Shown here one piece after another: positions 18,648-26,936 of a stretch of 64,000 bases of DNA. The DNA is from Clostridium sp. 26_22 (GTDB lineage Bacteria; Bacillota; Clostridia; TANB77; CAG-508), in assembly GCA_001916005.1 (NCBI GenBank), contig MNRP01000037.1:1-64000 (forward strand), given 5' to 3'. The notes beneath the pieces were generated by a model that saw nothing but the letters and a program-made list of their open reading frames with translations, did not search any database and was not told where the DNA came from. Made by a program: the position numbers and the translations under genes. How positions within the stretch are numbered: position 1 is the stretch's first letter; each line of letters starts with the position of its first letter.

Positions 18648-18980
18648 ATGGTTAATATATTTTTTAAAGTAAATAACGAGTTTTTAATACATAAGTGTGA
18701 AAATGATCAAGCAGATAAATATGGAGATTTTTTAAATTATCCAAAAAGTCACATGGAAATTTGGGATGAATTTTATTATGGTAAATATAATGTCGATTTT
18801 GATTTCTTTCCAAGAGGCAGAGTAGTATACAATGTAAAAGAAAATTGCTATTATATTTATCATGATAAATGTATTACTGATTTAACAGAAATCTTGAAAA
18901 ACTATGAAAATGAAGAATATAAAGTTTGTACAGATTATCATTATCAATGTCATAAATGTAATTTAAATTATGTAATATAA
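18648..18980 (+). CDS. Conserved hypothetical protein
   Basis: A 110-residue protein, Tyr/Asp-rich, with a C-terminal Cys/His cluster (CTDYHYQCHKCNLNY) and the segment FDFFPRGRVVYNVKENCYYIYHD. It resembles short uncharacterised Firmicutes proteins with the FPRGRV motif; function unknown. GGAGAG precedes the ATG. The next gene starts 16 bp downstream. Confidence 0.72.
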   Translation: MVNIFFKVNNEFLIHKCENDQADKYGDFLNYPKSHMEIWDEFYYGKYNVDFDFFPRGRVVYNVKENCYYIYHDKCITDLTEILKNYENEEYKVCTDYHYQCHKCNLNYVI

Positions 18981-18996
18981 GGAGGAATACAAATGA

Positions 18997-19197
18997 ATGA
19001 AGAGGGAAAAAGTACTTGATCTAAACTATGTAAGTGTTTCGATTATACAAAGAAAACTAAGAATAGGATATACAAGAGCTACTAGAATTATAGAAGCAAT
19101 GGAAGAAAAAGGAATTATTTCTAAGATGCAAGGAACCAAACCTCGTAAAGTATTAATTTCCAAAGAATATTGGGATATGATAAAAGATAATAAATAG
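18997..19197 (+). CDS. Stand-alone FtsK gamma-like winged-helix protein
   Basis: A 66-residue protein matching only the gamma domain of FtsK/SpoIIIE: VSVSIIQRKLRIGYTRATRIIEAMEEKGII, then a GTKPRKVL turn. That domain reads the oriented 8-mers (KOPS/SRS) that steer the translocase. Here there is no motor domain. GGAGG lies 11 nt upstream; an earlier ATG at 18993 reads into an early stop. It may be a small regulator that uses the same fold. Confidence 0.85.
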   Translation: MKREKVLDLNYVSVSIIQRKLRIGYTRATRIIEAMEEKGIISKMQGTKPRKVLISKEYWDMIKDNK

Positions 19198-19208
19198 GGG
19201 GAATTAAA

Positions 19209-20117
19209 ATGAATATAAAATTAACAAAAAACATAGAAGAAGCAAATTGTATAACACATAATGGAACATTCCATTGTGATGAAGTTTTTTCTACAATTAT
19301 GTTTTCAAAATTATTACCAGAAGTTATTGTGTGCAGAACTTCAGATTTAGAAAAGGCCAATAGCGATCAATATATATATGATGTTGGTGGAGGAGAATTA
19401 GATCATCATCAATTTGGTGGTAATGGAGAAAGAGATAATGGAGTAAAGTATTCATCTTGCGGTTTGGTTTGGAAAAAATTTGGTAAAGAAATAATAAAAA
19501 AATATACAGAAAAAGACATAGATGAAATTTGGAAAATGATAGACAAAAACTTAATTCAATGTATAGATGCAGGTGATAATGGTCAAATACCAGATATAAA
19601 TGTAGATTATAGACTTGTACAAGTAGCAAGTATTATCTCTGAATTTAATCCAAATTGGGATGAAGATATAGACCCAGATGTTAAGTTTGAAGAAGCAGTA
19701 AAATTAGCAGAAACAGTATTTGATAATTCAATGAAATCTTCAATTTCGAAGATGAGAGCTAAATCAAAAGTAGATATGGCAATTAATGATTCAAAAGATG
19801 GAATTATGACCTTGGAAAAATTTTTGCCATGGAAAGAGTTTTTATTAGAATCAGATAGTTCTAAAGCTAAATTAATAAATTTTGTTATTTTTCCTTCAAA
19901 TAGAGGTGGATATAATATTTATACAGTGCCAGAGAAATTAGGTTCTTTTACAAGTAGGAAATTGTTCCCTAAAGAATGGGCCGGCTTAAAAGATAAGGAA
20001 TTGCAAAAAGTAACAACAGTAGAAACTGCAAGATTTTGTCATAATAAATGTTTTATATGTGCTGTAGATACTAAAGATGATGCTTTAAAACTAGCTAAAA
20101 TAGCAAATAATTTATAA
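19209..20117 (+). CDS. MYG1 family DHH-like protein
   Basis: A 302-residue protein of the MYG1/UPF0160 family: THNGTFHCDEVFSTIMF near the N-terminus, YDVGGGELDHHQFGG (DHH-type metal site) and CIDAGDNGQ. Eukaryotic MYG1 is a 3'-5' RNA exonuclease; the bacterial role is not established. AGGGGG precedes the ATG, 11 bp after the FtsK-gamma-like gene. Confidence 0.9.
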   Translation: MNIKLTKNIEEANCITHNGTFHCDEVFSTIMFSKLLPEVIVCRTSDLEKANSDQYIYDVGGGELDHHQFGGNGERDNGVKYSSCGLVWKKFGKEIIKKYTEKDIDEIWKMIDKNLIQCIDAGDNGQIPDINVDYRLVQVASIISEFNPNWDEDIDPDVKFEEAVKLAETVFDNSMKSSISKMRAKSKVDMAINDSKDGIMTLEKFLPWKEFLLESDSSKAKLINFVIFPSNRGGYNIYTVPEKLGSFTSRKLFPKEWAGLKDKELQKVTTVETARFCHNKCFICAVDTKDDALKLAKIANNL

Positions 20118-20148
20118 AAAAGATAAAATAATTTATAAAAAAGATAAA
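20107..20148. repeat. Two tandem copies of a 21-bp unit
   Basis: The unit beginning ATAATTTATAAAAAAGATAA occurs twice (20107-20127, 20128-20148), with ATAAT beginning a third. The first copy contains the stop codon of the MYG1 gene. Confidence 0.85.
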
Positions 20149-20280
20149 ATAATATTGCATAATAATAAATAGTATGCTATTAATAATTTGTGTAAAAAAT
20201 AAATCAAAAGATAAGGCCTAAATTGATATTTATATTTTTTGCATATAAATATATTTTGTGAATTTAGGGGAGGTGAAAAA

Positions 20281-21405
20281 ATGAAGAGTATAGTAAGAAT
20301 GGCTTTAATATGTGCTATATTAGTTACATGTTTATTAATTCCAAATGTTAGCAAAGCTACAACACCAATCAATAGCGAAGAAACATTAAGACAAGCTATT
20401 TCTTCTGCTAATTCAGGTGAAACAATTATATTATCAGATAATATAACTGTAACAGGACCTATAGTTATAGACAAAGATCTTACTATAGATGGAGCAGGTT
20501 ATACTGTTACTGGAGCTGATGAATGGACATCTATTTCAGGAAATCAAACTATGTTTGCAGCTCAATTAAGTGGTGCAAAACTTACATTAAAGAATATAAA
20601 CTTAAAAAATGGACCAAAATATGGAGTACAATCATATAATGGAGCATCTGTAGTATTAAATAATGTTTCTATAACAGGATTTAATTATGCAGGAATTCTT
20701 GTTAATGGTGGAACTCTTGAAATAATTGATGTTAATTTAGAAAATAATGGAACAACAAGCAACAAAGGTATAGAATTAGATAGAGGTCAAGATGTTGCTG
20801 TAAGTCCATCTTTAGTAATGAATGGTTCATTATCTTCAACATCTAAAGACAACATTATTTATGTAGCTGAAAATGCTGGAAATATTAACATAGAGAACAA
20901 AACAAGTACATCTAATAAAATTGTTGCAGCAGGAAATCAAATAGTTTTAACAGATGCAAATAATAACGTATTATCTGTATCTGCATTACCAGAAAATACA
21001 ACAGTTGCAAGCGGCGAACAAAAAGTTATATTAACAATAAATTATGGTGAAAAGACTAAAGATATTTTATTAAATGTAGGACAAGTAGTTTCAGAAGATT
21101 CTATTAAAGCACAATTAAATGTAGCTGAAGGATATGTAATAGATGGTTTCTATACAGATAATCAATATACAGCAAAATTTAATTTTAATAATAAAATTGA
21201 TGTAAATACTACTTTGTATGCTAAAGTTTCTGCTGAAGAAAAACAAGAAGAAGTTTCAAATTCAGAAAATACAGTTGAAGAAGAAAATAAAGGAGAGAAA
21301 GATGAAACTCCAAAAACAGGTGTAGCAAATTACGCAGGAATTGCAGTTTTAGTAATTGCTATATCAGCAGCAACATTATTTGTAATAATAAAAAATAGAA
21401 TATAA
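20281..21405 (+). CDS. Sortase-anchored surface protein with beta-helix domain
   Basis: About 374 residues. A signal peptide (MKSIVRMALICAILVTCLLI) is followed by a right-handed beta-helix of the pectate-lyase type (repeated strands such as LTLKNINLKNGPKYGVQSYN), a bacterial-repeat/InlB-like segment (YVIDGFYTDNQYTAKFNF), an acidic linker, and a sorting signal: TPKTG, a hydrophobic helix and a short basic tail. Start 20281 is chosen for the ideal GGGGAGGTG. The next gene encodes a sortase. It should be covalently anchored to the wall; ligand unknown. Confidence 0.88.
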   Translation: MKSIVRMALICAILVTCLLIPNVSKATTPINSEETLRQAISSANSGETIILSDNITVTGPIVIDKDLTIDGAGYTVTGADEWTSISGNQTMFAAQLSGAKLTLKNINLKNGPKYGVQSYNGASVVLNNVSITGFNYAGILVNGGTLEIIDVNLENNGTTSNKGIELDRGQDVAVSPSLVMNGSLSSTSKDNIIYVAENAGNINIENKTSTSNKIVAAGNQIVLTDANNNVLSVSALPENTTVASGEQKVILTINYGEKTKDILLNVGQVVSEDSIKAQLNVAEGYVIDGFYTDNQYTAKFNFNNKIDVNTTLYAKVSAEEKQEEVSNSENTVEEENKGEKDETPKTGVANYAGIAVLVIAISAATLFVIIKNRI

Positions 21406-21414
21406 AATATTAAT

Positions 21415-21444
21415 GGGATAGACTAGACGCATTCTGTCTATCCT
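21415..21444 (+). terminator. Hairpin between surface protein and sortase
   Basis: GGGATAGAC (21415-21423) pairs with GTCTATCCT (21436-21444); the T run is weak, so some readthrough into the sortase gene is likely. Confidence 0.6.
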
Positions 21445-21468
21445 ATATTATATATTTGGAGATGGATT

Positions 21469-22236
21469 ATGGCAAAACATTTTAAACAAACAGCAAGAAA
21501 AACAAGAAGATTAATATATATAGTATTAATTGCATTAATTATTATTGCTACAATATATATTATATTTGAGCTTAAAAGTAAAAATGATACTATACAGGAA
21601 AGTTCTGCTTTAAATAATGTTCAAATAGATGAAGCAAAAGTGGATGAAGAAACTACAGAAAGAATGTTGCAAGTACAAGAATTACAAAAAGAAAATCCAG
21701 ATGTAGTAGGGTGGATAGAAATTGAAGGAACAAATATTAATTATCCGGTATTACAAGGAGCTGATAATAGCTATTACATGACTCATAATTATAAAAAAGA
21801 AGAAGCCAAGGATGGTTCTATATTTTTGGATAAGGACTATGATTGGACTATTCCTAGCAGTAACTTATTAATGTATGGGCATAATATGGGAGATGGAGCA
21901 ATGTTCCAAGATCTATTAAAATATGAGGAAGAAGACTTCTATAATCAACATCCAATTATTAGGTTTACAACTGCAAATGAAGATGCAGAATATGAGATTA
22001 TTTCAGCATTTAAATCTAGAGTATATTACAAGTCAGAGAAAAATGTATTTAGATATTATTATTTTATAAATGCAGATAATGAAGAAGAATATAATGAATT
22101 TGTAGATAATGCAAAAGAAGCATCCTTTTATGATACAGGTAAGACAGCAGAATATGGGGATCAACTAATGACTTTGTCTACATGTTCTTATTATACAGAA
22201 GATGGAAGATTTGCTGTTGTTGCAAGAAAAAAATAA
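21469..22236 (+). CDS. srtB: Class B sortase
   Basis: A 255-residue protein with an N-terminal membrane anchor (about 14-34) and a class B sortase domain: INYPVLQG, catalytic His in YGHNMGDGAMFQDLLKYE, and catalytic Cys in MTLSTCSYYTEDGRFAVVARK with the Arg 8 residues later. It is a transpeptidase on the outer membrane face. The adjacent surface protein has a TPKTG signal, not the NPQTN type usually linked to SrtB, so specificity may be changed. Confidence 0.92.
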   Translation: MAKHFKQTARKTRRLIYIVLIALIIIATIYIIFELKSKNDTIQESSALNNVQIDEAKVDEETTERMLQVQELQKENPDVVGWIEIEGTNINYPVLQGADNSYYMTHNYKKEEAKDGSIFLDKDYDWTIPSSNLLMYGHNMGDGAMFQDLLKYEEEDFYNQHPIIRFTTANEDAEYEIISAFKSRVYYKSEKNVFRYYYFINADNEEEYNEFVDNAKEASFYDTGKTAEYGDQLMTLSTCSYYTEDGRFAVVARKK

Positions 22237-22272
22237 AGTAGATTATTTTTGTATAAAATAAATAAAAAATAC

Positions 22273-22302
22273 TTGACAAAGAAAGTTTTAATATGCTATT
22301 AT
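22273..22302 (+). promoter_or_regulatory. Promoter of tRNA-Leu
   Basis: TTGACA (22273-22278) and TATTAT (22297-22302) with an 18-bp spacer, 20 bp before the tRNA. Confidence 0.85.
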
Positions 22303-22321
22303 AAGTAATGTTAAAGCTTAT

Positions 22322-22405
22322 GCGGGCGTGGCGGAATTGGCAGACGCGCTGGTCTTAGGAACCAGTGCCAATGGCGTGGAGGTTCAAGTCCTCTCGCCCG
22401 CACCA
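22322..22405 (+). tRNA. tRNA-Leu (anticodon TAG)
   Basis: Class II tRNA: acceptor GCGGGCG pairs with CGCCCGC, anticodon loop CTTAGGA between CTGGT and ACCAG gives TAG, long variable arm, T loop TTCAAGT, CCA encoded (22403-22405). Confidence 0.97.
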
Positions 22406-22425
22406 CTAATTGTTTAGTAAAAAAG

Positions 22426-22460
22426 AACTCAATTCCTATTAAGAAATTGAGTTTTTTTTT
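22426..22460 (+). terminator. Terminator of tRNA-Leu
   Basis: AACTCAATT pairs with AATTGAGTT, followed by about nine T residues. Confidence 0.92.
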
Positions 22461-22614
22461 ATATAGGAAAATCGTTAGATTCTACGTATATAACAAGTTT
22501 AGGATACTTATGTATGCTAGAGAAAAGCTAGTGGTATGTATTTCGTGATGACTTCAAAGAGAAACACTTGGAGAAATGCCTTTCTTATATTATAATTTTA
22601 ATGGAAGTGAGAAA

Positions 22615-23100
22615 ATGAAATTTTGGTTATTAAATCATGAAGCGACAATAGAAGATTTAAATAAATTTAAATTTTCTAATAAAAAAATAGGAGTAATTGC
22701 ACATATAGAAAATAATAATGGAGAAATATTGTTACAACAAAGAGGTATTAAATCTAGAGATGAAAATGGACTTTATGAATATATAGGAGGAAAAGTTGAC
22801 CCAGAAGATTCTAGTTTTAAAGATGCAATTATTCGAGAAATAAAGGAAGAGGCTGGAAGTGATTTAAAACTTGAAGTTAGTGATTCTAAAGGAATTTATC
22901 ATTGCTGCAAAAATAATGTTAATTGGATATTTGTAATCTATATTGTAAAATATATTGAGGGCGAAATAAAAATAATGGAACCAGATAAATGTCAAGGTTA
23001 TAAGTTTTGCAAAATAGATGATGCTTTAAATTCTGAATTGGTAACTGAAAGTTGTAAATTTTTAATAGAAAGTATTAGGGATAATATTTTATGTATGTAG
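22615..23100 (+). CDS. NUDIX hydrolase
   Basis: About 161 residues. The Nudix box GGKVDPEDSSFKDAIIREIK followed by EEAGS has one residue more than the canonical spacing, but the catalytic REIKEEAG is intact. It would hydrolyse a nucleoside diphosphate derivative; substrate unknown. The ATG at 22615 follows GGAAGTGAG and is preferred over 22576. Monocistronic, after tRNA-Leu. Confidence 0.85.
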   Translation: MKFWLLNHEATIEDLNKFKFSNKKIGVIAHIENNNGEILLQQRGIKSRDENGLYEYIGGKVDPEDSSFKDAIIREIKEEAGSDLKLEVSDSKGIYHCCKNNVNWIFVIYIVKYIEGEIKIMEPDKCQGYKFCKIDDALNSELVTESCKFLIESIRDNILCM

Positions 23101-23267
23101 ATTTTTTGTAAAAGTTATATTATAATCTTATAAACTGAGCTAGTAAGAATATCTTTATAGCAAAGTATTATAATTTCTTCTAATACCGAAATGTAATTAG
23201 AAAATTCATCTTATAATTTAGTGAATTGGATTAGTTAATTAAGGTAGAAGCAAATATAGGAGGATTT

Positions 23268-23513
23268 ATGGATACAAGAGTAGCAATAATAGGAATTATA
23301 TTAGAAAAAAAAGATGAAGTGGAAAAATTAAATTCCATTTTACATGAATATTCTAATAGAATAATAGGAAGAATGGGGATGCCATATAGTAAAAAGTCAA
23401 TCAACATTATCACTATTGTTATTGATGCTCCACAGGATGAAATAAATACTTTATCTGGAAAAATTGGAAAGCTTTCTGGAATAACAAGTAAAGTTATTTA
23501 TTCTAATAAGTAA
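23268..23513 (+). CDS. TM1266-type iron-only hydrogenase system regulator
   Basis: An 81-residue ACT/NikR-like protein: VAIIGIILE, LHEYSNRIIGRMGMPY, INIITIVIDAPQDEINTLSGKIGKLSGI. This family is found with the [FeFe] hydrogenase maturases, usually next to hydE/hydG. Here it is 8.6 kb from hydA and no maturase is near. AGGAGG precedes the ATG. It may couple hydrogenase synthesis to an unknown signal. Confidence 0.85.
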   Translation: MDTRVAIIGIILEKKDEVEKLNSILHEYSNRIIGRMGMPYSKKSINIITIVIDAPQDEINTLSGKIGKLSGITSKVIYSNK

Positions 23514-23559
23514 AGATATATTTTAAAGCTCTGTCTAATAAAGAAAGAGAGGGTTTAAA

Positions 23560-24156
23560 ATGGAGAATGAAGGAATAATTAACAAAAGGGTAAAGGATTT
23601 TTCTAAAGGTATTGATATTATGCAAACGATATTAATATTTTTAATTGCTTTACTAGTACCAACTTTTTTGGGTGGAATTTTAAGTAAAATTTTTGGTAGC
23701 ACAAGTGTTATTTCTACTAATTCACAATTGATAGTAGGAACTATTGTAAATGCAGCATTAGTGGTATCAGCGATAAATTTAAAAGGTTGGGCGAAAATAT
23801 TAGGAGTAGTTACAATGCCAAGTATATCTACAATACTAAGTGGATATGTTTTTGGAACAGCTTCTGTATATATGGTATATATGATACCTGCGATATGGAT
23901 AGGAAATTTTGCATTGATTTATTCATATAAATTTTTGATGTTAGGAAAAAACAAACATTATTTTCTTGCTGGAATTGTGGGAATAATAGTAAAAGTAGCT
24001 ATAATATTTGCTTTATTTAATTTGATTAATTTATTTGGAGTATTTCCTGAAAAATTAGTTGAAAATTTAAGAAATGCAATGGGAATGACACAACTTATAA
24101 CAGCAACATTAGGAATAATTGTGGCTTTTGTGATATATAAATTAGAGAAGAAATAA
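23560..24156 (+). CDS. Multi-pass membrane protein
   Basis: A 198-residue protein with five or six membrane helices (about 21-42, 55-75, 82-100, 105-127, 135-155, 175-195). It resembles small integral membrane proteins such as ECF-type substrate components, but no diagnostic motif is seen. GAGAGGG precedes the ATG, 46 bp after the TM1266-type gene, so the two may be co-expressed. Confidence 0.65.
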   Translation: MENEGIINKRVKDFSKGIDIMQTILIFLIALLVPTFLGGILSKIFGSTSVISTNSQLIVGTIVNAALVVSAINLKGWAKILGVVTMPSISTILSGYVFGTASVYMVYMIPAIWIGNFALIYSYKFLMLGKNKHYFLAGIVGIIVKVAIIFALFNLINLFGVFPEKLVENLRNAMGMTQLITATLGIIVAFVIYKLEKK

Positions 24157-24197
24157 ATCATTTATTTTGTTTTAAATAAGTATTAAAAAGAAAAAGT

Positions 24198-24241
24198 GCA
24201 GTGGAGCAGATGATGTTTAGCACATACATCTGCTCCACTGC
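24198..24241 (-). terminator. GC-rich terminator of the secreted protein gene
   Basis: GCAGTGGAGCAGATG (24198-24212) and CATCTGCTCCACTGC (24227-24241) form a perfect 15-bp stem; on the minus strand it is followed by T-rich sequence. Its GC content is unlike the neighbourhood. Confidence 0.85.
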
Positions 24242-24249
24242 TTAGTGCA

Positions 24250-24699
24250 TTAATAATACAATTCGTTCCATTCAATGGAGGTGTCTGCCTCATCAAATGG
24301 TGTAATTGCCGGTTCGCCTTCAGGATAGGCTTCCTCACCTTCGGCTGTAGTGATGACAAATTTTCCTTTATCATTTTCGATTACAACCGCTGAAAGATCA
24401 TCTGCCAGTGCTACCGGAGTTCCTGTGATTTCCTCTGTGTGGACATTGGCATATGTTTCGTAGTTAGCCCAGTCTGAGTCACCAATCAAGAGCAGAGTCT
24501 TGTTAGGCCTCATTGAGTATACGCATAGATCAGGGTTGTCTTCGACAAGATACATTTCGTATTCGTCTACTGATGTGCCGGATGCTGAAGTGGCTGAAAC
24601 ATTTTCAGAGGATCCAGAACCAGCTCCAGCTGCAACGACAACGCCTCCAGCAACAGTTAATGTCAATACCATAGCAATTACAAAGATTTTTTTCCGCAT
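24250..24699 (-). CDS. Small secreted protein of foreign base composition
   Basis: Not recognised. About 149 residues with a clear signal peptide (MRKKIFVIAMVLTLTVAGGV, cleaved after an Ala region), a Ser/Gly-rich segment, then an acidic domain (YLVEDNPDLCVYSMRPNKTL, GDSDWANYETYANV). The start at 24699 follows AAAGGAG; an upstream in-frame ATG has none. The gene and its terminator are markedly richer in G+C than neighbours, so recent transfer is likely. It ends close to a tRNA cluster. Confidence 0.75.
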   Translation of the reverse strand: MRKKIFVIAMVLTLTVAGGVVVAAGAGSGSSENVSATSASGTSVDEYEMYLVEDNPDLCVYSMRPNKTLLLIGDSDWANYETYANVHTEEITGTPVALADDLSAVVIENDKGKFVITTAEGEEAYPEGEPAITPFDEADTSIEWNELYY

Positions 24700-24864
24700 A
24701 ATAATGCTCCTTTCTAGATTTGAAAAATTTTTATACTGCATATTTGTATTATAACATAGATTACATAAAAAAGAAAATTATGTAAAATGATTTTTTGAAA
24801 AATCATTTATAAATCAATATTTTTCGTGGAAAATAAAAAATATTCTAAAAAATTAATAAAATGG

Positions 24865-24894
24865 TTGACAAAAGGATATAAAATAGTTTAAAAT
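24865..24894 (+). promoter_or_regulatory. Promoter of the tRNA-His/tRNA-Gln unit
   Basis: TTGACA (24865-24870) and TAAAAT (24889-24894), 18-bp spacer, 20 bp before tRNA-His. Confidence 0.75.
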
Positions 24895-24914
24895 AATAAA
24901 TGTCCGCAAGAGAT

Positions 24915-24992
24915 GGTGAGTATAGCGTAGTTGGTTAACGCGCCAGTTTGTGGCACTGGAGACCCTGGGTTCGAATCCCAGTACTCACCCCA
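24915..24992 (+). tRNA. tRNA-His (anticodon GTG)
   Basis: Eight-base acceptor including the extra G(-1) paired with C73, anticodon loop TTGTGGC between CCAGT and ACTGG, T loop TTCGAAT, CCA encoded (24990-24992). Confidence 0.97.
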
Positions 24993-25052
24993 GATTTTAT
25001 ATTGGGGTAATACTGAGAAAATCACCTAACAAAATGGACAAGTAAATTATAT

Positions 25053-25127
25053 TGGGCTGTAGCCAAGCGGTAAGGCACCAGACTTTGACTCTGGCATGCG
25101 CAAGTTCGAATCTTGCCAGCCCAGCCA
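25053..25127 (+). tRNA. tRNA-Gln (anticodon TTG), integration target
   Basis: Acceptor TGGGCTG pairs with CAGCCCA, anticodon loop CTTTGAC between CCAGA and TCTGG, T loop TTCGAAT, CCA encoded. Its last 11 bases and two following bases (25117-25129) are the attachment core of the two tandem elements; the tRNA stays intact. Confidence 0.97.
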
Positions 25128-25129
25128 AC
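25117..25129 (+). repeat. Attachment repeat, left (attL of element 1)
   Basis: CAGCCCAGCCAAC overlapping the 3' end of tRNA-Gln; identical copies at 35077 and 43855. Confidence 0.92.
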
Positions 25130-25141
25130 AAAATAATCGAT

Positions 25142-25177
25142 GTAAATAGCTTGTATCAACAGATACAGGCTATTTAC
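25142..25177 (+). terminator. Element-borne terminator behind tRNA-Gln
   Basis: GTAAATAGCTTGTATC pairs with GATACAGGCTATTTAC (one G-U pair). It is part of the element's left end and occurs unchanged at 35102-35137, so the element supplies a terminator to the tRNA it splits from its own. Confidence 0.75.
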
Positions 25178-25290
25178 TTATTTAAAACTAATTATAATTT
25201 TAAAAAATTTACAATATTTAATTTTCACTAGAGTTACATAGCTTTTCACGATTTTTAATTTATTTTAATTTTTAGTATTTCAAACAGATA

Positions 25291-25338
25291 ACTCAACAAT
25301 TTTAATTTTCAATACTCAACAATTTAATATTGTTGAGT
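25291..25338. repeat. Putative integrase arm-type sites, element 1
   Basis: ACTCAACAAT occurs at 25291-25300 and 25314-25323 and inverted at 25329-25338, between attL and int. The rest of 25178-25451 is AT-rich without genes. Confidence 0.6.
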
Positions 25339-25451
25339 TAATATTAGCAATATAAAAGTAAAACATAAATTAGTAAAACGATATAATCAGTTTGTATCAA
25401 TCATTATAAAAGAAAAATTTGTTGTGTTATAAAACATACGTTTATATAAAT

Positions 25452-26657
25452 TTATCTTTCAAACTCTTCGATATTATTAACGTCATATAAAAGATTATTT
25501 CCTATTAAATTTTCATTAAGATAATACTGATTGACCTTATCAAATTCTCTTTCTTTAAATTGTTCTAAAACAGAAGTATAAGTATTTAGAGTAACTGTAA
25601 TATTTTTATGCCCCATTAATCTTTGAACTACAACAGGAGCCATACCACTTTCAATGCAACGTGTTCCGAAAGTATGTCTTAAAGAGTGGCTAGAAATATC
25701 AGTAGTATTAAATTCTTGTTTGAATATTCGCTTTAGCTCATTATTTATTGTAGAACGTCTACAATATTTACTATTATTAGGCTTAAAAAGTAATTTTTCA
25801 TCATTATTAATTTGCTTATTTGCTATTTTTATTTGTTCTTTAATATAAGGATAAAGAAAGTAGGGGATAGGGATAGTTCTTTTGCCACTATATGTTTTTG
25901 TTTTATTACCCATAATAATATTTCCTTTTTCATCAGTTGTTAATGTACGAGATATATTTAATCTTTTATTTTTTAAGTCTATATCGTGTGTTGTAAGAGC
26001 TAAAGCTTCTCCGACTCTTAAGCCTGTATACATTTGTAACAAATATACATTTCTATATTTAAATTCATCTATAGGCTTATCAACAAGCCAATTAGTAAAA
26101 GCTTCTTGTTCTTCAACCGTTAATGCACGTACAACTTTATTTTCCCTATTGCTTTTTGGTCTAATAACATCAATCATTGGATTTTGAAGTATATATCCTT
26201 TATTCATAGCAATAGTAAAAGCTTGATTTAATTGTTGATGAGCTTTTTCTATCATTGAATTACTTAAATTTTTTAGAGAATTTAAATAAGCTTGTAATTC
26301 ATCTGTTTTTATTGTATCAATTTTTTTATTAGCAATAGGGTATTTTTCTAATCGTTTTATTGAATTTAATAATCTACCATATTGTGCAGGTCCAATTTTA
26401 TTAGTACTATATTTAAGCTCCAAATTAGCTTTTAATATTTCAATTAAAGGTATTCCATTATGCTCAATATATATAGGATTTTCTTTTTGATACATAATGG
26501 TATTTAAAAAATTTTGTGCTTCTTGCTCTGTTTTAAAAGATTTTGTTTTTCTTAATCGTTTATTTTTTAATGCATCATATTCATAATATTGGGCTAGCCA
26601 ATTTTTTCTTTGTTTATTGTAGTATATGGAACCTTCACCTTTTTCTCTTGTTGCCAT
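25452..26657 (-). CDS. int: Tyrosine integrase, Tn916 type (element 1)
   Basis: 401 residues: an AP2-like arm-binding N-terminus (GSIYYNKQRKNWLAQYYEYD), a SAM-like core-binding domain, and the catalytic domain with Arg in TGLRVGEALAL, HSLRHTFGTR, LMGHKNITVT and the Tyr in NTYT. Catalyses insertion at and excision from tRNA-Gln. Its GAGGTG ribosome-binding site lies inside the end of the excisionase-like gene. Compared with the copy in element 2 the catalytic part is nearly identical but the first 55 residues differ strongly. Confidence 0.96.
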   Translation of the reverse strand: MATREKGEGSIYYNKQRKNWLAQYYEYDALKNKRLRKTKSFKTEQEAQNFLNTIMYQKENPIYIEHNGIPLIEILKANLELKYSTNKIGPAQYGRLLNSIKRLEKYPIANKKIDTIKTDELQAYLNSLKNLSNSMIEKAHQQLNQAFTIAMNKGYILQNPMIDVIRPKSNRENKVVRALTVEEQEAFTNWLVDKPIDEFKYRNVYLLQMYTGLRVGEALALTTHDIDLKNKRLNISRTLTTDEKGNIIMGNKTKTYSGKRTIPIPYFLYPYIKEQIKIANKQINNDEKLLFKPNNSKYCRRSTINNELKRIFKQEFNTTDISSHSLRHTFGTRCIESGMAPVVVQRLMGHKNITVTLNTYTSVLEQFKEREFDKVNQYYLNENLIGNNLLYDVNNIEEFER

Positions 26658-26660
26658 AAA

Positions 26661-26918
26661 TTACACCTCGCTTTCTTTTTTATGCATTTTCCATAATAAG
26701 TATGAAGCTAAAGTAACAGTTTTCCTTTTACCAATCTGAAGAGAAGGGAAGTCTTTTTGTTTAAATAATTCATATGCTTGATTTATACCAATGCTTAAAT
26801 CTTTTGAAACATCTGATACTGAAAGTGTAATAAAGGGGTTCTTAATTTTGCTTAAATAATTTATTACTATTTGTTCTTTAGTATTATTTGTGCTAATATT
26901 TTCTTCATTAATATTCAG
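26661..26918 (-). CDS. Excisionase-like HTH protein with non-ATG start (element 1)
   Basis: Homologous over most of its length to the 86-residue protein of element 2 (36610-36870): shared VSKDLSIGINQAYELFKQKD, GKRKTVTLASYLLWKM, KKESEV end. About 85 residues with an excisionase/MerR-like winged helix. No ATG is available; a CTG at 26916-26918 lies about 8 nt after GGAGGTG and is the likely start. Three bases separate its stop from the integrase start. Confidence 0.8.
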   Translation of the reverse strand: MNINEENISTNNTKEQIVINYLSKIKNPFITLSVSDVSKDLSIGINQAYELFKQKDFPSLQIGKRKTVTLASYLLWKMHKKESEV

Positions 26919-26936
26919 TTTTTATACACCTCCATT

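Noticed and set aside
20107..20148. CRISPR array
   Set aside because: Just two adjacent AT-rich copies without spacers; no cas1/cas2. The DUF2779 protein resembles Cas4 only in its nuclease core.
22426..22614. A third integrated element after tRNA-Leu
   Set aside because: No integrase or repeat of the tRNA 3' end; only a normal terminator and a NUDIX gene follow.
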